DNA of 8,107 nucleotides from Microbacteriaceae bacterium (GTDB lineage Bacteria; Actinomycetota; Actinomycetes; Actinomycetales; Microbacteriaceae): contig JAJAZI010000373.1 of the NCBI GenBank assembly GCA_026785785.1, forward strand, positions 1 through 8,107, written 5' to 3'. The notes below the pieces were generated by a model. That model did not search any database, was not told the DNA's origin, and saw only the letters and a program-made list of their open reading frames with translations. Below, piece by piece: positions 5,473 through 8,107 of this stretch; position 1 is the first letter of the stretch, and each line of letters opens with the position of its first letter. A program made the position numbers and the translations under genes.

Positions 5473-5485
5473 TATTCAAAACTCC
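5470..5485 (-). promoter_or_regulatory. TAATG stop/start overlap with embedded ribosome binding site (cysS-rlmB)
   Basis: On the minus strand GGAG (5485-5482) lies within the last codons of cysS, nine bases before ATAATGAAG. The TAA of cysS (5474-5472) shares its final A with the ATG of the next gene (5472-5470). This arrangement allows the ribosome ending cysS to re-initiate on rlmB and fixes the rlmB start. Confidence 0.8.
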
Positions 5486-6887
5486 AATTGGGCCCCGTCG
5501 GGGTGTCTTCGATCTGGATGCCAGCGGCGGCCAGGTCATTTCTGATCCGGTCGGCCGCGCCGAAGTCGCGGGTGGTGCGCGCGGCCTCTCGCTGCTCGAG
5601 CAGCGCCCGCACGAGTGCGTCGAGCGCCGAGGCTGCACGCGAGTCGTCGTCGCGCTGCCATTCGGGTGAGAGCGGATTGATGCCGAGCACCTCGGTCATC
5701 GCGAACACCTCACCGCGCAGCGTTGCGGCGACGGCGAGGTCTTCGGAGTCGAGGGCGGCGTTCCCGGCGCGGATGTGCTCGTGGAGCACCCCGAGCGCCT
5801 GAGGAATGGCGAGGTCGTCGTCCATCGCGACGGCGAAGGCCGCGGGCACGATCTCGACCCCTCCACCCTCGAACCGGGTGCCGGCGAGCCGGCGTTCGGC
5901 ACGGTGCAGGAATACCTCGATGCGCTCGAGGGCTGCTTCCGCCTCGATCAGCGAGCCGTCGTGGTAGTCGATCGTCGACCGGTAGTGGGCCGCGCCGAGA
6001 TAGTAGCGCACGACGAGCGGCGCCGCGTACTCGAGGAACTCGACGGCGAAGATCGAGTTGCCGAGCGACTTCGACATCTTCTGTCCGGTGACGTTGACGA
6101 GCCCGTTGTGCACCCAGTAGTTGGCAAACGGCCGGCCGGCGGCGGTCGACTGGGCGAGCTCGTTCTCGTGGTGCGGGAAGCGCAGGTCGAGGCCTCCGCC
6201 GTGGATGTCGAACTGGTCTCCGAGGTACCGGGATGCCATCGCGGAGCACTCGATGTGCCAGCCGGGTCGGCCGGCACCCCAGGGCGACGGCCAGGAGGCC
6301 GAAAGCGGCTCGCTGGGCTTCGCGCCCTTCCACAGGGCGAAGTCACGCACGTCGCGCTTGCCGCGGGGGTCCGCGTCGGCAGCCGCGACCATGTCGCCGG
6401 GCCTCTGGCGGGTGAGCTCGCCATAGGCGGGCCAGGAGCGGGTGTCGAAGTACACGTCGCCGGAGGCGTCGTCGGCTGGGTAGGCGTGCCCCTTCTCGAT
6501 GAGTTCGGCGATGAGGTCCTGCATCTGCTGCACGCTCGCGGTCGCGCGCGGCTCATAGGTCGGGGTCAGGATGCCGATGCGCGCGTACTGAGCGCTGAAC
6601 TCCAGCTCATAGCGGTAGGCGAGCGCCCACCACTCCTCGATCGTGCCGGAGGCGCGGTCGAGTATTTTGTCGTCGATGTCGGTGACGTTGCGCACGAGGG
6701 TCACGTTGAAACCGCGGTAGGTGAGCCAGCGCCGCCACTGGTCGTAGACGAGGGCGGAGCGAAGGTGTCCGATGTGCGGCGAAGACTGCACCGTCGGACC
6801 ACAGACGTAGATGCCGACATGCCCAGGGGTCACCGGTGCGAAGTCGAGCAGGGTCTGTGACTTGGAGTCGTAGAGGCGCAGGGTCAC
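5472..6887 (-). CDS. cysS: Cysteinyl-tRNA synthetase
   Basis: A 471-residue class I aminoacyl-tRNA synthetase that charges tRNA-Cys with cysteine in the cytoplasm. Class signatures are HIGH at 38-41 (in [13 protein letters not shown]) and KMSKS at 270-274. The zinc that selects cysteine would be held by C29 (in YVCGPTVQ), C214 (WHIECSAM), H239 and E243 ([11 protein letters not shown]), in register with the E. coli ligands. [14 protein letters not shown] and the C-terminal [20 protein letters not shown] are further CysS hallmarks and distinguish it from MshC, the mycothiol ligase relative, which lacks the C-terminal tRNA-binding part. Length is near the usual 460-470. The start is GTG at 6887, the only candidate after the in-frame ispDF stop ten bases upstream; no clear Shine-Dalgarno is visible, so expression may depend on coupling to ispDF translation. 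The 3' end overlaps the next gene by one base. Confidence 0.97.
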   Translation of the reverse strand: MTLRLYDSKSQTLLDFAPVTPGHVGIYVCGPTVQSSPHIGHLRSALVYDQWRRWLTYRGFNVTLVRNVTDIDDKILDRASGTIEEWWALAYRYELEFSAQYARIGILTPTYEPRATASVQQMQDLIAELIEKGHAYPADDASGDVYFDTRSWPAYGELTRQRPGDMVAAADADPRGKRDVRDFALWKGAKPSEPLSASWPSPWGAGRPGWHIECSAMASRYLGDQFDIHGGGLDLRFPHHENELAQSTAAGRPFANYWVHNGLVNVTGQKMSKSLGNSIFAVEFLEYAAPLVVRYYLGAAHYRSTIDYHDGSLIEAEAALERIEVFLHRAERRLAGTRFEGGGVEIVPAAFAVAMDDDLAIPQALGVLHEHIRAGNAALDSEDLAVAATLRGEVFAMTEVLGINPLSPEWQRDDDSRAASALDALVRALLEQREAARTTRDFGAADRIRNDLAAAGIQIEDTPTGPNWSFE

Positions 6888-6896
6888 TGGGACAGC

Positions 6897-8072
6897 TTAA
6901 CGACTGCGCTGCACAAGGGCGGTGGCGATGACGGCGATGCCGTCTCCCCTGCCAGTGAACCCGAGTCCATCGGTCGTCGTGGCCGACACGCTCACCGGTG
7001 CACCGACGAGGTCGCCGAGGTGGGCCTCGAGCTCGTCCCGGCGGGCGGCCAGCTTCGGATGACGGGCGACGACCTGCACGGCGACGTTGCCGATCTCGAA
7101 TCCCGCGCCGGCCAGGATGGCGACCGTCTCGCGGATAAAGACGTCGCCGTGCGCGCCCGCGTAGCGGTCGTCGTCGGTGCCGAACCGGGAGCCGATGTCG
7201 CCGAGGCCGGCAGCTGACAGCAGCGAGTCGCAGATCGCGTGGCTGAGCACGTCTCCGTCGCTGTGGCCGGAGAGCCCGGGCTCGCCGGGCCAGTACAGCG
7301 CGCCGAGCCAGAGCGGGCTGTCGGCGTCGAAGGCGTGCACGTCGATCCCGACGCCCGTGCGCACGGCCGCAGCGCTGCCGCCGGACTCGCGGGCGAGTCC
7401 CTCGGCGCGTCGGAGGTCCCACGGGGTGGTGATCTTGAAGGCGAGCACGTCGCCAGCGATGATCGAGACCGGATGCCCAGCTGCCGCGAACAACGCCGCG
7501 TCGTCGGTGTAGTCCTCGGTCGCAGCCCCGTAGGCCGCGACGAACTCGATCCGCGGGAACCCTTGAGGCGTCTGCACGGCCACGAGCTCGGATCGGTCGA
7601 GGGTGCGCACCACGGAGCTCGCGGCATCCGCCTGCTTGATGGTGTCGCTGACCGCGAGGCCGGGGATGATCCCCGTACCGGTCTCCTCCACCGCCGACGC
7701 GACGAGCTCGAACTGGATCGACGGGGTGAATGCGCGGGCGGCGTCGTGCACGAGCACGGTGCGCACCGACTCGTCGAGCATGGCGAGGCCGGCGGCCACC
7801 GACCGTTGGCGGGTGCTGCCGCCGGCGACGACCGTCAGGTGGTCGCCGGCGACACCCGCGACGCTCTCGCAGAGCACGCGCGCCTCGGCGAGCTGGTCTG
7901 CGGGCGCGACAACGACCACCTGCGCCGGTGTGCGCATACCGAACACCCGGCGCAGGGCGCGCTCGAGTATCGACGTGCCCGCGACCGGGACGAGCGCCTT
8001 GGGCGTGTCGAGGCCGAGTCTGGAGCCGCTTCCGGCCGCGACGATAATCACGCCGATCGCCCGGGCGGGCAC
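6897..8072 (-). CDS. ispDF: Bifunctional IspD/IspF enzyme of the MEP isoprenoid pathway
   Basis: A 391-residue fusion. Residues 1 to about 230 are IspD, which joins MEP to CTP to give CDP-methylerythritol: N-terminal nucleotide-binding loop VAAGSGSRLGLDTPKALVP (R18, K25), VHDAARAF (108-115), VAVQTPQGF (164-172), TDDAALF, and FKITTPWDL near its end (K213). Residues about 236-391 are IspF, which forms the cyclic diphosphate MEcPP: GIDVHAF (metal ligands D244, H246), LSGHSDGDVLSHAICD (third ligand H278), DIGSRFGTDD, and ATTTDGLGFTGRGDGIA near the end, with D where E. coli has E at two positions. IspE, the enzyme catalysing the step between them, is absent here, as is usual. Fusion of ispD and ispF is well known in several bacterial groups. 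The GTG start at 8072 gives a normal IspD N-terminus, and no other start codon lies upstream in frame inside the window. A weak GGA lies eight to ten bases before it. The gene heads the visible operon. Confidence 0.96.
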   Translation of the reverse strand: MPARAIGVIIVAAGSGSRLGLDTPKALVPVAGTSILERALRRVFGMRTPAQVVVVAPADQLAEARVLCESVAGVAGDHLTVVAGGSTRQRSVAAGLAMLDESVRTVLVHDAARAFTPSIQFELVASAVEETGTGIIPGLAVSDTIKQADAASSVVRTLDRSELVAVQTPQGFPRIEFVAAYGAATEDYTDDAALFAAAGHPVSIIAGDVLAFKITTPWDLRRAEGLARESGGSAAAVRTGVGIDVHAFDADSPLWLGALYWPGEPGLSGHSDGDVLSHAICDSLLSAAGLGDIGSRFGTDDDRYAGAHGDVFIRETVAILAGAGFEIGNVAVQVVARHPKLAARRDELEAHLGDLVGAPVSVSATTTDGLGFTGRGDGIAVIATALVQRSR

Positions 8073-8092
8073 CTGCTGTTCCGGTGGGGTGG

Positions 8093-8107
8093 TTATGACG
8101 CGAGGAC
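8093..8107 (-). CDS. Possible last codons of an upstream gene, perhaps carD
   Basis: On the minus strand the edge reads GTC CTC GCG TCA TAA, giving V-L-A-S-stop, 20 bp before the ispDF start. CarD, an RNA polymerase-binding regulator, commonly precedes ispD in actinobacteria and often ends in a similar Ala/Ser-rich helix, so this could be its tail. Four residues cannot prove it; the call rests on gene-order knowledge and is a guess. Confidence 0.25.
   Translation of the reverse strand, partial: VLAS

Noticed and set aside
5775..6860. A 361-codon open frame on the plus strand opposite cysS
   Set aside because: It is an antisense artefact of GC-rich codon use. CysS motifs on the minus strand are complete and the antisense protein has no recognisable domain.

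Overview
The window looks like an ordinary chromosomal segment of a high-GC Gram-positive bacterium, most likely an actinobacterium of the order Micrococcales (family Microbacteriaceae is my best guess). The reasons are the strong G/C third-position bias, GTG starts, a tRNA gene without an encoded CCA end, an actinobacterial DUF4032 protein, an MsiK/UgpC-type sugar ATPase, and an ispDF fusion upstream of cysS and an rlmB-type methyltransferase gene. Family calls come from reading motifs in the translated sequence; no database search was run.

Left part (1-1541): the 3' end of a nitroreductase-family gene, a complete tRNA-Thr(UGU), a short intergenic stretch rich in small palindromes and an 11-bp-period direct repeat, then a minus-strand gene for a membrane-anchored DsbA/thioredoxin-fold protein with a CPVC active site. 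Middle (1542-4211): a 197-bp divergent intergenic region with an extended -10 promoter candidate and a hairpin beside the ribosome binding site, then two plus-strand genes. These are an orphan multi-sugar-type ABC importer ATPase and a DUF4032 kinase-like protein, separated by a strong 17-bp-stem palindrome that resembles a dispersed intergenic repeat.

Right part (4212-8107): a 232-bp convergent intergenic region holding a nested inverted-repeat element, then a minus-strand operon read from the right edge: (possibly the last codons of carD) - ispDF - cysS - rlmB. The operon is tightly packed: ispDF and cysS lie 9 bp apart in the same frame, and cysS and rlmB overlap by one base (TAATG). It links isoprenoid precursor synthesis (two MEP-pathway steps), cysteinyl-tRNA synthesis and 23S rRNA 2'-O-methylation.

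No phage, insertion sequence with transposase, CRISPR array or defence system is visible, and no wholly new multi-gene system can be supported. The least explained material is intergenic: the nested repeat element at 4221-4425, the palindrome at 2853-2896 and the direct repeats at 594-615. The DUF4032 kinase-like protein is the least characterised protein family here.
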